This document shows, in pieces, positions 28,176 through 38,759 of a DNA stretch of 49,027 nt (positions are counted from its first letter, which is position 1; every line of letters begins with the position of its first letter). The notes beneath the pieces were generated by a model. That model saw nothing but the letters and a program-made list of their open reading frames with translations. It ran no database searches and was not told the origin of the DNA. The stretch comes from Staphylococcus rostri. Lineage in GTDB: Bacteria; Bacillota; Bacilli; Staphylococcales; Staphylococcaceae. A program made the translations under genes and the position numbers. The DNA lies in the NCBI RefSeq assembly GCF_002902145.1, contig NZ_PPRF01000026.1, forward strand, positions 1 to 49,027, in the 5' to 3' direction.

Positions 28176-29507
28176 ATGACACATATCCAGTTTGATTACA
28201 AAAAGGCATTACAATTTTTCGGACAACATGAATTATCGCAGCAACAAGATCAAGTGAAACTGATTCATCGCACAATCCATGAAGGCACAGGGGCTGGCAG
28301 CGACTTTTTAGGATGGGTTGATCTACCAGTTGATTACGATAAAGCAGAATTTGAACGCATTTTAGCAGCAGCTGAAGAAATCAAAGCACATTCAGATGTG
28401 TTAGTCGTTATCGGTATTGGTGGTTCATACTTAGGTGCACGTTCAGCAATTGAAATGTTGACACCTGCATTTAAAAAAGATAGTGATTTACCAGAAATTA
28501 TTTTTGCTGGTCATCATCTTTCTTCATCTTATACACAAGAATTAATCGACTACTTAGATGGTAAAGATTTCTCAGTGAATGTTATTTCTAAGTCTGGTAC
28601 AACAACAGAACCAGCTGTGGCATTCCGCTTATTCAAACAATTATTAGAAGAAAAATATGGTAAAGAAGAAGCGGTTAAACGTATCTTCGCAACAACTGAC
28701 AAAGAAAAAGGGGCATTGAAACAACTTGCGACAAATGAAGGATACGCATCATTTGTAGTACCTGATGATGTCGGCGGTCGTTTCTCTGTATTAACAGCGG
28801 TTGGTTTATTACCGATTGCCGTTGCAGGTATCGATATTCAAGCAATGATGGCGGGTGCGGCAAAAGCACGTGAAGAATTGTCATCAGATGACTTAGAACA
28901 AAACATCGCATACCAATATGCATCGATCCGTAATGTTTTATACAACAAAGGTTATACGACAGAAATGTTAATTAACTATGAGCCATCATTACAATATTTC
29001 AATGAATGGTGGAAACAATTATTTGGTGAATCTGAAGGTAAAGACTTGAAAGGGATTTATCCATCAAGTGCAAACTTTACAACAGACTTACATTCATTAG
29101 GACAATATGTTCAAGAAGGTCGTCGCTTCTTATTTGAAACGGTATTAAAAGTAGAGACACCAAAACACAATATTACAATTGAAAAAGATGCAGATGACTT
29201 AGATGGCTTAAACTACTTAGCTGGTAAAACAGTTGATGAAGTAAATACAAAAGCATTTGAAGGTACATTATTAGCACACACTGATGGTGGCGTAGCGAAC
29301 TTAGTGATTACACTTCCTAAATTAGATGCTGAAACATATGGTTACCTTGTATACTTCTTTGAGTTAGCTGTCGCTATGAGTGGTTACCAATTAGGTGTGA
29401 ACCCATTCAACCAACCAGGTGTAGAAGCATACAAACAAAATATGTTCGCATTGCTTGGTAAACCAGGTTTTGAAGATAAGAAAAAAGACTTAGAAGCACG
29501 TTTATAA
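28176..29507 (+). CDS. pgi: glucose-6-phosphate isomerase
   Basis: A 443-residue glycolytic enzyme interconverting glucose-6-phosphate and fructose-6-phosphate. Phosphate-binding and active-site motifs are [12 protein letters not shown] near residue 79, [16 protein letters not shown] near 138, and the C-terminal [14 protein letters not shown] holding the catalytic lysine. The start follows TTAGGAGG. Codon use is that of a highly expressed gene. Monocistronic, with its own promoter and hairpin. Confidence 0.96.
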   Translation: MTHIQFDYKKALQFFGQHELSQQQDQVKLIHRTIHEGTGAGSDFLGWVDLPVDYDKAEFERILAAAEEIKAHSDVLVVIGIGGSYLGARSAIEMLTPAFKKDSDLPEIIFAGHHLSSSYTQELIDYLDGKDFSVNVISKSGTTTEPAVAFRLFKQLLEEKYGKEEAVKRIFATTDKEKGALKQLATNEGYASFVVPDDVGGRFSVLTAVGLLPIAVAGIDIQAMMAGAAKAREELSSDDLEQNIAYQYASIRNVLYNKGYTTEMLINYEPSLQYFNEWWKQLFGESEGKDLKGIYPSSANFTTDLHSLGQYVQEGRRFLFETVLKVETPKHNITIEKDADDLDGLNYLAGKTVDEVNTKAFEGTLLAHTDGGVANLVITLPKLDAETYGYLVYFFELAVAMSGYQLGVNPFNQPGVEAYKQNMFALLGKPGFEDKKKDLEARL

Positions 29508-29516
29508 TGTATATAC

Positions 29517-29550
29517 AACACACGTTATCCATATCGGTAGCGTGTGTTCT
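29517..29550 (+). terminator. terminator after pgi
   Basis: AACACACG (29517-29524) pairs with CGTGTGTT (29541-29548), extended through a looser inner part, followed by a short T-rich stretch. Confidence 0.6.
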
Positions 29551-29648
29551 ATTATGTGTGTAGATGAATTATATTGTTTAGTTGTTTTACTAATATAGGA
29601 AACAAAGTGGTACTGTTATTAGAAAATATTAAGACCCATAGTGCATGA

Positions 29649-29680
29649 CCCCCTACAGCCGTCCAAAGCATTGTGGGGGA
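29649..29680 (-). terminator. decayed Fst-type terminator hairpin
   Basis: The hairpin around CAGCCGTCCAAAGC repeats the one at 29846-29883 (the loop is shared), but the T run after GGGGG is lost. It marks the end of the decayed toxin copy. Confidence 0.55.
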
Positions 29681-29686
29681 TGATTA

Positions 29687-29761
29687 TTATTTTATCTTGT
29701 CGTATAAGTGATTTGTGATGTTGCCAGTAACAACTGGGTATGTAATTATCAGAGTGGTCAA
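29687..29761 (-). pseudogene. decayed copy of an Fst-like type I toxin gene
   Basis: On the minus strand a 24-codon frame, openable only from TTG 29761, reads MTTLIITYPVVTGNITNHLYDKIK. It aligns with the intact toxin next to it (shared PV-TG core, NxLYD and C-terminal Lys) but carries polar substitutions in the membrane helix. There is no ATG or GTG at the right place and the GGAGG is eroded to TTAGGCT. Both the toxin and its hairpin are degenerate, so this is a non-functional tandem duplicate. Low-level expression from TTG cannot be excluded. Confidence 0.6.
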
Positions 29762-29782
29762 TATGGCAATGTAGCCTAACTA

Positions 29783-29811
29783 TTGACAATGCTTTATAAA
29801 TATACTAATCT
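29783..29811 (+). promoter_or_regulatory. promoter of the type I antitoxin RNA
   Basis: Consensus -35 TTGACA (29783-29788), a 17-bp spacer and -10 TAATCT (29806-29811), pointing toward the shared terminator and opposite to the toxin gene. Confidence 0.6.
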
Positions 29812-29817
29812 ATATGT

Positions 29818-29884
29818 AATAAGAGTATTATTGTCATTTGCATATAAAAACCCCACAGCCGTCCAAAGCTTTGTGGGGTTTTTG
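29818..29884 (+). ncRNA. Fst/SprA-type antisense antitoxin RNA
   Basis: A short RNA of about 65 nt is predicted from the promoter at 29783 to the shared hairpin. Its 5' part (29821-29846) is a direct repeat, 21 of 26 identical, of 29961-29986, which covers the toxin start codon and ribosome-binding site. Transcribed in opposite directions, the RNAs can pair at this repeat and at the terminator loop. That is the layout of Fst par RNA II and staphylococcal SprA1-AS. Exact ends are inferred. Confidence 0.65.
29846..29884. terminator. shared bidirectional terminator of the TA locus
   Basis: A perfect 12-bp stem pairs 29846-29857 with 29872-29883, with A and T tails on both strands. It ends both the minus-strand toxin mRNA and the plus-strand antitoxin. 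Confidence 0.9.
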
Positions 29885-29887
29885 TGA

Positions 29888-29977
29888 TTATTTGAACCTG
29901 TCGTATAAGTAGTTCGCAATGATGCCGGTAATAACAGGGCAAATAACCAGGGACAATGCAAAAAGTATAATTGTCAC
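29888..29977 (-). CDS. Fst-family type I toxin peptide
   Basis: A 29-residue hydrophobic peptide: a short N-terminal helix, a PVITG core and a charged end YDRFK. This is the plan of Fst/PepA1 toxins, which insert into the membrane and stop growth when their antisense RNA is lost. Translation should start at GTG 29977, nine bases after GGAGG (29987-29991). An ATG at 29983 sits too close to the ribosome site and is followed at once by a TAA stop. The flanking antisense repeat and shared terminator make this a chromosomal Fst-type module. Confidence 0.75.
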   Translation of the reverse strand: MTIILFALSLVICPVITGIIANYLYDRFK

Positions 29978-30009
29978 TTACATACACCTCCTTCTGGGGA
30001 AGAGTGCTT

Positions 30010-30456
30010 TTTTAATATACCATATCTCATGTGTATTGGGATATAAATTTAATATTAAAAGTTATGTAAAATTCAGTGAACCTGTTTGGACAGCAGTTTA
30101 TATATTGTATTAATATGGGAGTTAAGGTATGAATCATCGTGTGCATTTTATATAGTCAGTATTCACATAGTAGACGAAACAAATAATCTTTAATATCAAA
30201 ACTACTATTGAAAAATAATTATAATAGAAACGTGCATCATGTGTTTTTGTTACAATATTGAAATATGACATCTATAGAAAACATTAACGTTCTAATCTGT
30301 TTTTATGATAAGATGAGAAGTACAGTTTTAGTCGGAGTTCAATGGGGTGTACAGTTTATAAGCACCAATACATATGTCGAATCGGTGTGCGAATTTGCGT
30401 GTCATCAATAGTGCGACAGATGCATCCCGACTTTTATCATTAAAGAGGTGTCAAAC
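30010..30456. other. long spacer and structured leader before spsB
   Basis: About 440 bp without a credible gene. A candidate promoter (-35 TTAACG, about 17 bp, -10 GATAAG near 30307-30312) would give an spsB leader of about 130 nt. That leader holds short inverted repeats: AGTCGG near 30330 with CCGACT near 30427, and CACCAAT near 30363 with ATCGGTG near 30380. Upstream of it is AT-rich sequence with an eight-codon ATG frame that I do not credit. Confidence 0.4.
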
Positions 30457-31035
30457 GTGAGAAAAGAGACAATGGAATGGATTATTTCGATAGGCTTAGC
30501 GCTAATCGTTGTTGGATTTTTATATACATTTATTATCAAGCCGTATAATGTGCAGGGTGATTCGATGTATCCAACATTAAAAGATGGTGATCGCTTAATC
30601 GTCAATAAGATTGGTAAAACATTAGGGCATTTGGATAATGGCAACGTGATTGTGTTCCATGCCGATGAATCAAATGATTATGTAAAGCGTATTATTGGTA
30701 AGCCGGGCGACCATGTAGAATACAAGAATGATCAGTTATATTTAAATGGTAAGAAGATAGATGAACCGTATCTTGCATATAACTTAAAACATAAAACTTA
30801 TGATGAAATCACAGGACCTTTAAATTCTCAGAAATTACAAGGTAGTGACGGTAAATATCAAATACCAGAAGATAAATACTTAGTGTTAGGGGATAACCGT
30901 GAAGTCAGCAAAGATAGCCGTACAATTGGATTGATTGATAAAGACCAAATCGTTGGTAAAGTATCATTGAGATTTTGGCCGGTAAGTGACTTTAAGGTGA
31001 ACTTTAACCCAGATCATACGGAAGACCAATCATAA
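30457..31035 (+). CDS. spsB: type I signal peptidase SpsB
   Basis: A 192-residue membrane serine protease that removes signal peptides from secreted proteins. One N-terminal membrane helix (about residues 8-27) anchors it. The catalytic dyad is Ser36 in QGDSMYPT and Lys77 in DYVKRIIGKPGD, the same residue numbers as S. aureus SpsB, and GDNREVSKDSR near 140 is box E. GTG 30457 is chosen (MRKETMEWI) with GAGGTG six bases upstream; the GTG at 30448 overlaps that site. The inactive paralogue SpsA, which precedes spsB in S. aureus, is absent here. Confidence 0.93.
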   Translation: MRKETMEWIISIGLALIVVGFLYTFIIKPYNVQGDSMYPTLKDGDRLIVNKIGKTLGHLDNGNVIVFHADESNDYVKRIIGKPGDHVEYKNDQLYLNGKKIDEPYLAYNLKHKTYDEITGPLNSQKLQGSDGKYQIPEDKYLVLGDNREVSKDSRTIGLIDKDQIVGKVSLRFWPVSDFKVNFNPDHTEDQS

Positions 31036-31045
31036 CAATAACAGA

Positions 31046-31086
31046 AGTCTAGTAAGTGGCGTGTGCCTACTTGCTAGACTTTTTTT
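31046..31086 (+). terminator. terminator after spsB
   Basis: AGTCTAGTAAGT (31046-31057) pairs with ACTTGCTAGACT with one G-U pair, extended by GGC/GCC, followed by seven T. Confidence 0.9.
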
Positions 31087-31094
31087 GGAGCACT

Positions 31095-31455
31095 ACAGAA
31101 ATCTCATGCGTAAGTAAAGATTTCGTAGTAGTGCCCAGGCAAGGCTGACTAGAAGTGTGACAAGCCAAGGGCGAAGTCAGACATCAGTCAGCTACTGCCA
31201 CTAATATAAATGAACGAGTAAATGAAATAGGGAAAGAATAAAGATAATCTCTATCAAAGAACAGAAATCTCATGCGTAAGCAAAGATTTCGTAGTAGTGC
31301 CCAGGCAAGGCTGACTAGAAGTGTGACAAGCCAAGGGCGAAGTCAGACATCAGTCAGCTACTGCCACTAATATAAATGAATGAGTAAATGAAATAGGGAA
31401 AGAATAAAGATAATCTCTATTAAAGAACAGAAATCTCATGCGTATGCAAAGATTG
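31095..31455 (+). repeat. tandem 166-bp repeat (dispersed family, copies 2 and 3 plus a stub)
   Basis: Two units, 31095-31260 and 31261-31426, have a period of exactly 166 bp and differ at only a few positions (for example 31115 G/C region, 31215 and 31251). A third unit starts at 31427 and breaks off after about 28 bases. Each unit has the family blocks AATCTCAT, GATT.CG, CCAGGCAAGGCTGA and CAGTCAGCTACTGCCA, seen also near 8794-8917 and 39662-39790. GGCAAGGCTGACT and AGTCAGCTACTGCC within a unit are nearly complementary, so each can fold into a large hairpin. No ORF with a ribosome-binding site is present. Confidence 0.85.
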
Positions 31456-31456
31456 T

Positions 31457-31486
31457 TCAACCGCTAACTGCTCCTTTCACAACCTC
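31457..31486. repeat. second repeated motif, also at 18560
   Basis: 26 of 30 bases match 18560-18589. It joins directly onto the truncated third 166-bp unit, so the spacer before addB is a patchwork of repeats. Confidence 0.5.
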
Positions 31487-31510
31487 ATTTAAAAAAACTC
31501 TAAGAAAAGT

Positions 31511-31539
31511 TTTGGTTATCGTCTTGAAGCATATATAAT
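31511..31539 (+). promoter_or_regulatory. promoter of addBA
   Basis: -35 TTTGGT (31511-31516), a 17-bp spacer and -10 TATAAT (31534-31539), 35 bp before the addB ATG. No LexA-like palindrome was seen. Confidence 0.6.
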
Positions 31540-31574
31540 AGAAGCAACACTATTTAAGAGTCAGGGGGAGTCGT

Positions 31575-34500
31575 ATGTTTCGGGCATTTATAGGAAGAGC
31601 GGGTACTGGTAAAAGCACAGCGATGATGAATGAAATTAAAGAGAAAATACTGAATCAACCGCTGGGAGACCCTATCGTTGTTGTGACGCCAATGCAAGGG
31701 ACGTATTTATATGAACAGGCATTTGTCAGTGATCCAGCGCTTAAAGGAAGTTTACGTGCGGAAGTGCTGCACTTTGAACGATTAAGTCATCGTGTCTTTC
31801 AAGAAGTAGGTGGCGTGCATGAAACACGTTTGTCATCTACGTCAATCGAGATGATGATTTACAATATTTTACAAGATGTACGTAAGCAATTAAAACTATA
31901 TCAATCACAAGTGAAATATTTAGGATTCAGCACAAAGGTACGCGAACAAATTCAAGATTTTGAAAAATATGCGGTCACACCAGAAGTTGTAGCAGATAGT
32001 GCGGTGAATGGTGCGTTACCAAAAAGAACACAAGATAAGCTGCACGACATGAGCTTAATTTATGAAAACTTACAAGCACGTATGGGAGAAGACTATTTGA
32101 CCGGTGAAGGTTTGATGCAGCGTTTTATTACGATGATTCCGCAGTCGGATTGGCTACGTCGTGCGGATATTTATATTGATGGTTTTCATAACTTTTCAAC
32201 ACAAGAATATCAAGTGATTGAAGCGCTCGTAAACCATGCGAAATCAGTGACGGTGCTGTTAACAACGAATGGTGATACGGATCCGTTAAGTATGTTCCGT
32301 AAACCGTCTGAATCGTTGACGCATTTGCGTGAAATCGCAACTGAGACAGGTAAAACGCTAGAAATTGAACGTTTTAACGAGGTATACCGCTTTAAATATG
32401 AAAGTATGTCGGCGTTAGCTGCAGAGTTTGATGCGTTACAACCACAAGCGACTCAAGTGGACGATGGAGCGGTGCGTATTTTTGAAGCGGCGTCTATGCG
32501 TGAAGAAGTAAATGAAGTGGCGCGCCAGATTATTGCGGATGTGCACGACAATGACTATCGTTACCGTGATATTGCGATTTTGTATCGTAATCCAGACTAT
32601 GTGTATTTGTTAGAGTCGGTTTTAGCGCAGTACGACATCCCGTATAACATTGATGTAAAACGTTTAATGGTGCATCACCCGATTATGGAAATGTTCGTCA
32701 GCATGATTGAAGTGTTGAAATCGAATTGGCAATTTGAACCAATGATGCGATTGTTTAAGACGAATGTCCTCACTCAAAATATCCCGAACAGTCGTTATTT
32801 AGTGGATATACTTGAAAACTATGCGATGGAACGTGGCATCTATGGTAAGCGTTGGATTGACGACAAGTACTTCCAGTTAGAGAATTTTACGACGATGGGT
32901 ATTAAGCGTCATCGTTCACTGACTGAAACGGAGACGGAGACATTCCAACGAGTGATTTCAATGAAGGAATCTGTCGTCCAAAAGCTCGTTCATTTGGAAC
33001 AGAAGTTACTCGAAGGCGCTCATGCGGTAGATTACGCGACGGCATTGTATGAAGTGTTAGAGGCGTTTGAACTGCCATCGCAATTGATGACGCATCGCGA
33101 TGTGTTAGAGACGCAAGGTCAGCATGAACAAGCAGAATCAGTCGACCAAATTTGGCGCGGTTTTATTCGTATATTAGATGAAATTGTCGCAGTGTTTGAA
33201 GAACAAGATATGACATACACGCGCTTTTTAGAACTACTGGACGTTGGCTTAAACGGCTTGGAATTTTCAATGATTCCGCAAACGATGGACCAAGTGACAA
33301 TTGGGACGATGGATTTGGCGAAGGTCGACAATAAGTGCCATGTCTATTTAATCGGCATGAATGACGGTGTATTACCACAAGCGATTAGCGGTACAAGTCT
33401 GATGTCTGATGATGAGAAAAAGGCGTTTGAAGCATATACAGGTATGCAGTTGAGTCCAACTGCCGATGTGCTGCAAATGGACGAAGCGTTCGTTGGTTAT
33501 TTTGCGATGACACGTGCGTGTGAACGACTCACGATGACTTATAGTTTGATGGACAGTGGGGGTGCCGAAAAAGAAGGTAGCCCATATTTGAATGATGTGA
33601 AAAATATTTTACCAAATGTATCAACTTGGAATATTGCGCAGTTAAATGCACAAGATGCGATGCGACGTATGGTCCATCCGCATCAAACAAAGGTGCATTT
33701 ATTCGAGTCGTTGCGTGCCTGGTTGGAAGGGCAGCCAATCGCGGATAGTTGGTTTGTTGCGTATGATACGATGTCGCAAGAAGCGGCATTACGTCAAGGG
33801 ATGCAACATTTAACAACAGCATTAGATTATCGCAATGAAACGGTGAAATTAGATCAAGATTTGACATATGCGTTGTATGGTAAAACGATTAATGCGAGTG
33901 TGTCACGTTTTGAAGGGTATAATAGCTGCCCGTTCAAACATTATGCGTCACACGGCTTAAAGTTAAATGAACGTACAAAATATGAATTGCAGAATTTTGA
34001 TTTGGGTACGATTTTCCATGATGTTTTACGTTATATTGCGGAAAAAGTAGATGGTAGTTTCCAACAGTTAACGCCACAACAAATTCAGACATTGACGCAA
34101 GAAGCATTAGACATCTATTTGCCAAAAGTGCAGTTTAATCTGTTGAATGCGACGTCGTACTATCGTTATTTATCACAACGTATTGGCGCCATTGTACAAG
34201 CAACATTACAAGCATTACGTCATCAGTCTGAACATTCACAGTTCCGTCCGATTGCTTTTGAAAAGTCATTCCGTAAAAAGCCGCATTCTAATGATGAGCT
34301 CCTTGCTGAATCACTTCAGACGACGCAAGGGATTCCAATTAATATTCGTGGCCAAATAGACCGTATCGATGTATTTAATAAGAATGGTAAAAGTTTCGTG
34401 AATATTATCGACTATAAGTCATCTGAAAAAAGTGCCTCACTTGACTTAGTGAAGGTATATTATGGCCTTCAAATGCAGATGATGACTTATATGGATATTG

Positions 34501-35042
34501 CATTACAAAACAAAGAACGTCTCGGTTTGATTGATGAAGTAAAACCGGGTGGCTTCTTGTATATGCATGTGCATAAGTTTAAAGATAAAAGACGTTCATG
34601 GGACACCGTTAATCCAGATAATTATGAGACGGAATTTTTTAAGTCGTATAAGTTAGATGGGTTGCTTAATAGTGATCCAGATGTTGTGGATGCATATGAT
34701 CGTCGCTTGGAAAATGGCTTTGGCTCAGATGTTGTACCAATCACACTGAAGAAAAATGGTGGCTTTAGCTCGCGCAGTAAAGTGGTAGATGAACCAATTA
34801 TTCATAAGTTGATCCAGCGTAATAAAGATAACTTTGTGCAGACGGCTTCTCAAATTATGGATGGCCATACAGAAGTAGCGCCATTAAAGTATGACAATAC
34901 ATTGCCATGTCGTTTCTGCCAATATCAATCGGTGTGCCATGTGGATAGCTTAATTGACAGTGCGAAATACCGTCATGTAGATGAAAAAATCAAACCATTA
35001 GAAATCCTTGAGACTGTGGAAGAAGAGGAGGAGACACGATGA
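31575..35042 (+). CDS. addB: ATP-dependent helicase/nuclease subunit B (AddB/RexB)
   Basis: An 1155-residue subunit of the AddAB (RexAB) helicase-nuclease that resects double-strand breaks to Chi for RecA loading. The N-terminal Walker A is GRAGTGKST (residues 8-16). The middle is an inactivated helicase-like region. The C-terminal RecB-family nuclease domain has GQIDRID and IIDYKSSEK near 930-950. Four cysteines, Cys785, Cys1112, Cys1115 and Cys1121, match the AddB Fe-S cluster that staples the nuclease domain. It overlaps addA by four bases (ATGA). Confidence 0.95.
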   Translation: MFRAFIGRAGTGKSTAMMNEIKEKILNQPLGDPIVVVTPMQGTYLYEQAFVSDPALKGSLRAEVLHFERLSHRVFQEVGGVHETRLSSTSIEMMIYNILQDVRKQLKLYQSQVKYLGFSTKVREQIQDFEKYAVTPEVVADSAVNGALPKRTQDKLHDMSLIYENLQARMGEDYLTGEGLMQRFITMIPQSDWLRRADIYIDGFHNFSTQEYQVIEALVNHAKSVTVLLTTNGDTDPLSMFRKPSESLTHLREIATETGKTLEIERFNEVYRFKYESMSALAAEFDALQPQATQVDDGAVRIFEAASMREEVNEVARQIIADVHDNDYRYRDIAILYRNPDYVYLLESVLAQYDIPYNIDVKRLMVHHPIMEMFVSMIEVLKSNWQFEPMMRLFKTNVLTQNIPNSRYLVDILENYAMERGIYGKRWIDDKYFQLENFTTMGIKRHRSLTETETETFQRVISMKESVVQKLVHLEQKLLEGAHAVDYATALYEVLEAFELPSQLMTHRDVLETQGQHEQAESVDQIWRGFIRILDEIVAVFEEQDMTYTRFLELLDVGLNGLEFSMIPQTMDQVTIGTMDLAKVDNKCHVYLIGMNDGVLPQAISGTSLMSDDEKKAFEAYTGMQLSPTADVLQMDEAFVGYFAMTRACERLTMTYSLMDSGGAEKEGSPYLNDVKNILPNVSTWNIAQLNAQDAMRRMVHPHQTKVHLFESLRAWLEGQPIADSWFVAYDTMSQEAALRQGMQHLTTALDYRNETVKLDQDLTYALYGKTINASVSRFEGYNSCPFKHYASHGLKLNERTKYELQNFDLGTIFHDVLRYIAEKVDGSFQQLTPQQIQTLTQEALDIYLPKVQFNLLNATSYYRYLSQRIGAIVQATLQALRHQSEHSQFRPIAFEKSFRKKPHSNDELLAESLQTTQGIPINIRGQIDRIDVFNKNGKSFVNIIDYKSSEKSASLDLVKVYYGLQMQMMTYMDIALQNKERLGLIDEVKPGGFLYMHVHKFKDKRRSWDTVNPDNYETEFFKSYKLDGLLNSDPDVVDAYDRRLENGFGSDVVPITLKKNGGFSSRSKVVDEPIIHKLIQRNKDNFVQTASQIMDGHTEVAPLKYDNTLPCRFCQYQSVCHVDSLIDSAKYRHVDEKIKPLEILETVEEEEETR

Positions 35043-38000
35043 TTCCAACGAAACCGAATGATGTACAGTGGACGGATGCGCAGTGGGAAAGTATCTATGC
35101 GAAAGATCAAGATATTCTTGTTGCGGCAGCGGCAGGTTCAGGTAAGACAGCCGTCTTAGTAGAACGTATTATTCAGCGTATTTTACGTGACGGTATTGAC
35201 GTCGATCGTTTGCTCGTTGTGACGTTTACGAATGCGAGTGCACGTGAGATGAAACATCGTATTGAAGCGCGTATTCAGCAGGCGTCATTAGAAGATCCGA
35301 CAAATCAACATTTGAAAAATCAACGTGCGAAAATTCATCAAGCACAGATTTCAACACTGCATAGTTTCTGTTTGAAGTTGATTCAACAGCATTATGATCA
35401 ACTCGACATCGATCCGAACTTCCGCACAGCAAGTGAAGTTGAAAACATCTTATTACTTGAACAAGTAGTAGATGATGTGTTTGAACAACATTACGATATT
35501 TTAGATCCGCAATTTATTACGTTGACTGAACATTTGTCATCCGATAGAAGTGACAAGTCGATTAGAGACGTTGTGAAAAGGTTGTATTATTTTAGTGTGG
35601 CGAATCCACAACCAACGCAATGGTTAGCGTCATTAGATGAACCGTATCGTGATAAGGCGTCTCAACAACATTATATGGCGATATTAAATCAATATATTCA
35701 ATTGTATGTTGAAGCGGCACAGGATGCATTGGAACAAGCGTATTCCCAATTGGAACTCGTAGGGCATTATGATAAGCACGTCAAATTTATTAACGAACAT
35801 CGTGACTTTTTACGTGCGCTATTGGCAGAGTCAACGATAGATAAAGCGCAGTTACGTGATTTTAAATTAGGGCGTATGCCGAATAAACCGAAAGAAGTTA
35901 AAGATGATGCGCTATTAAACGAGGCGTATGAAGCGTTCAAGGCGAACTATGATCGTTATAAATCATATATTGAAACGGTTCAAAAAGAATTTGTAAGTCG
36001 AGATGATGAGACTTTAGAGCGAGAATTGGCAGACTTGGCACCGCGTGTTGCTTATTTATCCAAACTAACGAAAGATGTGATGGATCAGTTTAGTAAGGCG
36101 AAACGTGCGCGTAATATTATTGACTTTGCCGATTACGAACATTTGACACTCCGCATTTTATTAAATGAAGATGGGACACCGTCACCTGTTGCAGACGCCT
36201 ATCGTGCACAATTCGATGAAATATTAGTCGATGAATATCAAGATACTAACCGTGTGCAAGAAGCCATTATTGGAAGTATTAATAGGGGCGATGCATCAAA
36301 CGGTAACTTATTTATGGTGGGCGATGTAAAACAGTCGATATATAAGTTCCGACAAGCAGACCCAAGTTTATTTATCGGTAAGTACGAAGCGTTCAATCAA
36401 CCGGACGATTCAAGTGGAAAACGCATCGATTTATCACAAAACTTCCGTTCACGTAAAGAAGTACTAACGACAACGAACTATTTATTTAAACATATGATGG
36501 ACCCAGAAGTTGGTGAGATTGATTATGATGCAGCGGCAAGTTTGTATGAAGGTGCACCGTTTGATGATGTCGAATACCCTGTTCGTTTGACAGCGCTCTT
36601 GAAAGATGGCGCGCATGACATGGATAAAGGGGAACAAGAAGCGCATTTGATTGCCCAACAAGTCAAGGCGATACTCGACACACAACAAGTGTACGATATT
36701 AAAACACAATCATACCGTCCGGCAACGTATAAAGATATTGTCATACTCGAGTCATCGAGGGCCAATGTTAGAAATATTCAGCAGGTATTCAAAAACAACA
36801 ATATTCCATTATTTGCGGAAAGTAGACAAGGTTATTTTGAACAAACTGAAGTCCGTCTTATGTTGTCATTTTTAAGAACGATTGATAATCCGCTTCAAGA
36901 TATTTACCTTGTTGGTTTAATGCGTTCGGTCATTTATCAATTTACGGAGGCGGAACTTGCGCAAATTCGTGTAACAGCACCGAACGAAGATTACTTCTAT
37001 CAATCGATTCAGCGTTATATTGACACGCCAGAAGCAACACCAGAACTGAGAGATAAACTGATACGATTTTTAGCAGATTTAGAAAGCTATCGAAATTATA
37101 GTCAGTCACATCCAGTGTATCAATTGATCGATAAGTTCTTTAACGATCATTACATTACGCAATATTTCAGTGGTCTTGTTGGCGGTAAAGGACGTCGTGC
37201 CAATTTACACGGCTTGTTCAATAAAGCAATAGAGTTCGACAATTCAAGTTATCGCGGTTTATTCCAATTCATCCGTTTTATTGATGAAATGATTGACCGT
37301 GGTAAAGATTTTGGTGAAGAAAATGTCATCGGTCCAAATGATGACGTTGTAAGAATGATGACCGTGCATAGTAGTAAAGGGCTCGAGTTCCCGTTTGTTA
37401 TCTATTCCGGCTTAAGTCGAAAGTTTAATAAATCCGACTTAAATCAACCTGTCGTCTTGAACCAATATGAAGGTCTCGGCTTACAATACTACGACACGGA
37501 ACACGGCTTATTCTATCCATCACTGATTTCAATGAGTATCGACTTAATCAATCAGAAGGAATTAATATCTGAAGAAATGCGTTTGATTTACGTTGCGTTA
37601 ACACGTGCGAAAGAGCAATTATATTTAATTGGAACGGTAGATGATGAGCACGCCCTTGAGAAGCTAACAGCATGGTCGGTGTCAGACAATCGACTTGGCA
37701 CGATTGAGCGATTTACAGCAAGTAACGCATTCCAATTAATTTATAGCGTGTTAAGTAAACATACTGCCACGCATTTAGTTGCACAACAGCAGTTTGCGGA
37801 ACGTATCGAGGACTTGCCGAACTATTTGAAACCAACTGTCTTAGTCCAACAAGTAGACGCACAAGATATCCTACCACTTGAAGATGAGACGCAAGAACAA
37901 GCAACGCCGTCATTGACCATGTTACAAGAACGCCTTGAAACTGCGCCATTGGATACATCCACTGCGACACAAATTAAAGAACGTTTGTTATTCGACTATC

Positions 38001-38677
38001 CGCATAAGACTGCGGTTACCCAAGCATCTAAACAATCGGTATCAGAATTGAAACGTCAAATGGAAATGGAACAAGCAGATACGAACTATGAGCGCGTGCG
38101 TCAATATCGCTTAGGTGCTATAACGTATAACCGTCCACTCTTTATGCAAGAACAAAAACGTACGGCTGCAGAAGTGGGGACATTGATGCATACAGTTATG
38201 CAACATTTACCATTTAAAACAGAACGCCTAACAGAGCGGGAACTATATGCTTATATTGATCAATTGGTGGACCGTGCTATTATCGATGCCGAGGCGATTC
38301 AAGATATTAATGTAGAAGAAGTGCAGCGTTTCGTACAAAGCGACTTGTACTTACGTATTGCACAAAGTGATGCCGTGTATCGTGAGTTGCCGTTTATCGT
38401 GAATCAAAATGATGTCGAACCAACGGAAAAAGACGATGCGATTATTCAAGGGATGATTGACCTGGTGTTTGAAGAAAATGGTGCGTATTATTTCGTGGAC
38501 TATAAAACAGATGTATTTGTACGACGCAGAGGCATGACAGACGAAGCGCTTGCGGAACAGTTAAAAGAGAAATATCGTATTCAAATGCAATATTATCAAA
38601 AGGCATTAGAAGTGATATTAAAACAAAAAGTGTCAGGCTCATTATATTTCTTTAAATTTGGTGAGATTACGATTTAA
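35039..38677 (+). CDS. addA: ATP-dependent helicase/nuclease subunit A (AddA/RexA)
   Basis: A 1212-residue UvrD/Rep-type 3'-5' helicase plus nuclease. Walker A is [12 protein letters not shown] with GSGKT at residues 33-37, Walker B is [10 protein letters not shown] near 395, and motif VI is [12 protein letters not shown] near 855. The C-terminal nuclease domain has [19 protein letters not shown] near 1140-1160. It works with AddB in recombinational repair. Translation is coupled to addB by ATGA. No frame damage was seen in either gene. Confidence 0.96.
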   Translation: MIPTKPNDVQWTDAQWESIYAKDQDILVAAAAGSGKTAVLVERIIQRILRDGIDVDRLLVVTFTNASAREMKHRIEARIQQASLEDPTNQHLKNQRAKIHQAQISTLHSFCLKLIQQHYDQLDIDPNFRTASEVENILLLEQVVDDVFEQHYDILDPQFITLTEHLSSDRSDKSIRDVVKRLYYFSVANPQPTQWLASLDEPYRDKASQQHYMAILNQYIQLYVEAAQDALEQAYSQLELVGHYDKHVKFINEHRDFLRALLAESTIDKAQLRDFKLGRMPNKPKEVKDDALLNEAYEAFKANYDRYKSYIETVQKEFVSRDDETLERELADLAPRVAYLSKLTKDVMDQFSKAKRARNIIDFADYEHLTLRILLNEDGTPSPVADAYRAQFDEILVDEYQDTNRVQEAIIGSINRGDASNGNLFMVGDVKQSIYKFRQADPSLFIGKYEAFNQPDDSSGKRIDLSQNFRSRKEVLTTTNYLFKHMMDPEVGEIDYDAAASLYEGAPFDDVEYPVRLTALLKDGAHDMDKGEQEAHLIAQQVKAILDTQQVYDIKTQSYRPATYKDIVILESSRANVRNIQQVFKNNNIPLFAESRQGYFEQTEVRLMLSFLRTIDNPLQDIYLVGLMRSVIYQFTEAELAQIRVTAPNEDYFYQSIQRYIDTPEATPELRDKLIRFLADLESYRNYSQSHPVYQLIDKFFNDHYITQYFSGLVGGKGRRANLHGLFNKAIEFDNSSYRGLFQFIRFIDEMIDRGKDFGEENVIGPNDDVVRMMTVHSSKGLEFPFVIYSGLSRKFNKSDLNQPVVLNQYEGLGLQYYDTEHGLFYPSLISMSIDLINQKELISEEMRLIYVALTRAKEQLYLIGTVDDEHALEKLTAWSVSDNRLGTIERFTASNAFQLIYSVLSKHTATHLVAQQQFAERIEDLPNYLKPTVLVQQVDAQDILPLEDETQEQATPSLTMLQERLETAPLDTSTATQIKERLLFDYPHKTAVTQASKQSVSELKRQMEMEQADTNYERVRQYRLGAITYNRPLFMQEQKRTAAEVGTLMHTVMQHLPFKTERLTERELYAYIDQLVDRAIIDAEAIQDINVEEVQRFVQSDLYLRIAQSDAVYRELPFIVNQNDVEPTEKDDAIIQGMIDLVFEENGAYYFVDYKTDVFVRRRGMTDEALAEQLKEKYRIQMQYYQKALEVILKQKVSGSLYFFKFGEITI

Positions 38678-38759
38678 TCCGGATAATGACAAAAATTTGT
38701 GATTTATCTAAAATTTTCGTTATAATGACAATAAGATATACGTTAGGAGCTGATAGTGG

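Noticed and set aside
30132..30160. An eight-codon ATG frame (MNHRVHFI) in the pgi-spsB spacer
   Set aside because: Very short with a poor ribosome-binding context and no sign of conservation.
31095..31455. Tandem repeats considered as a CRISPR array
   Set aside because: Units are 166 bp and repeated throughout, without short repeats and unique spacers, and no cas gene is nearby.
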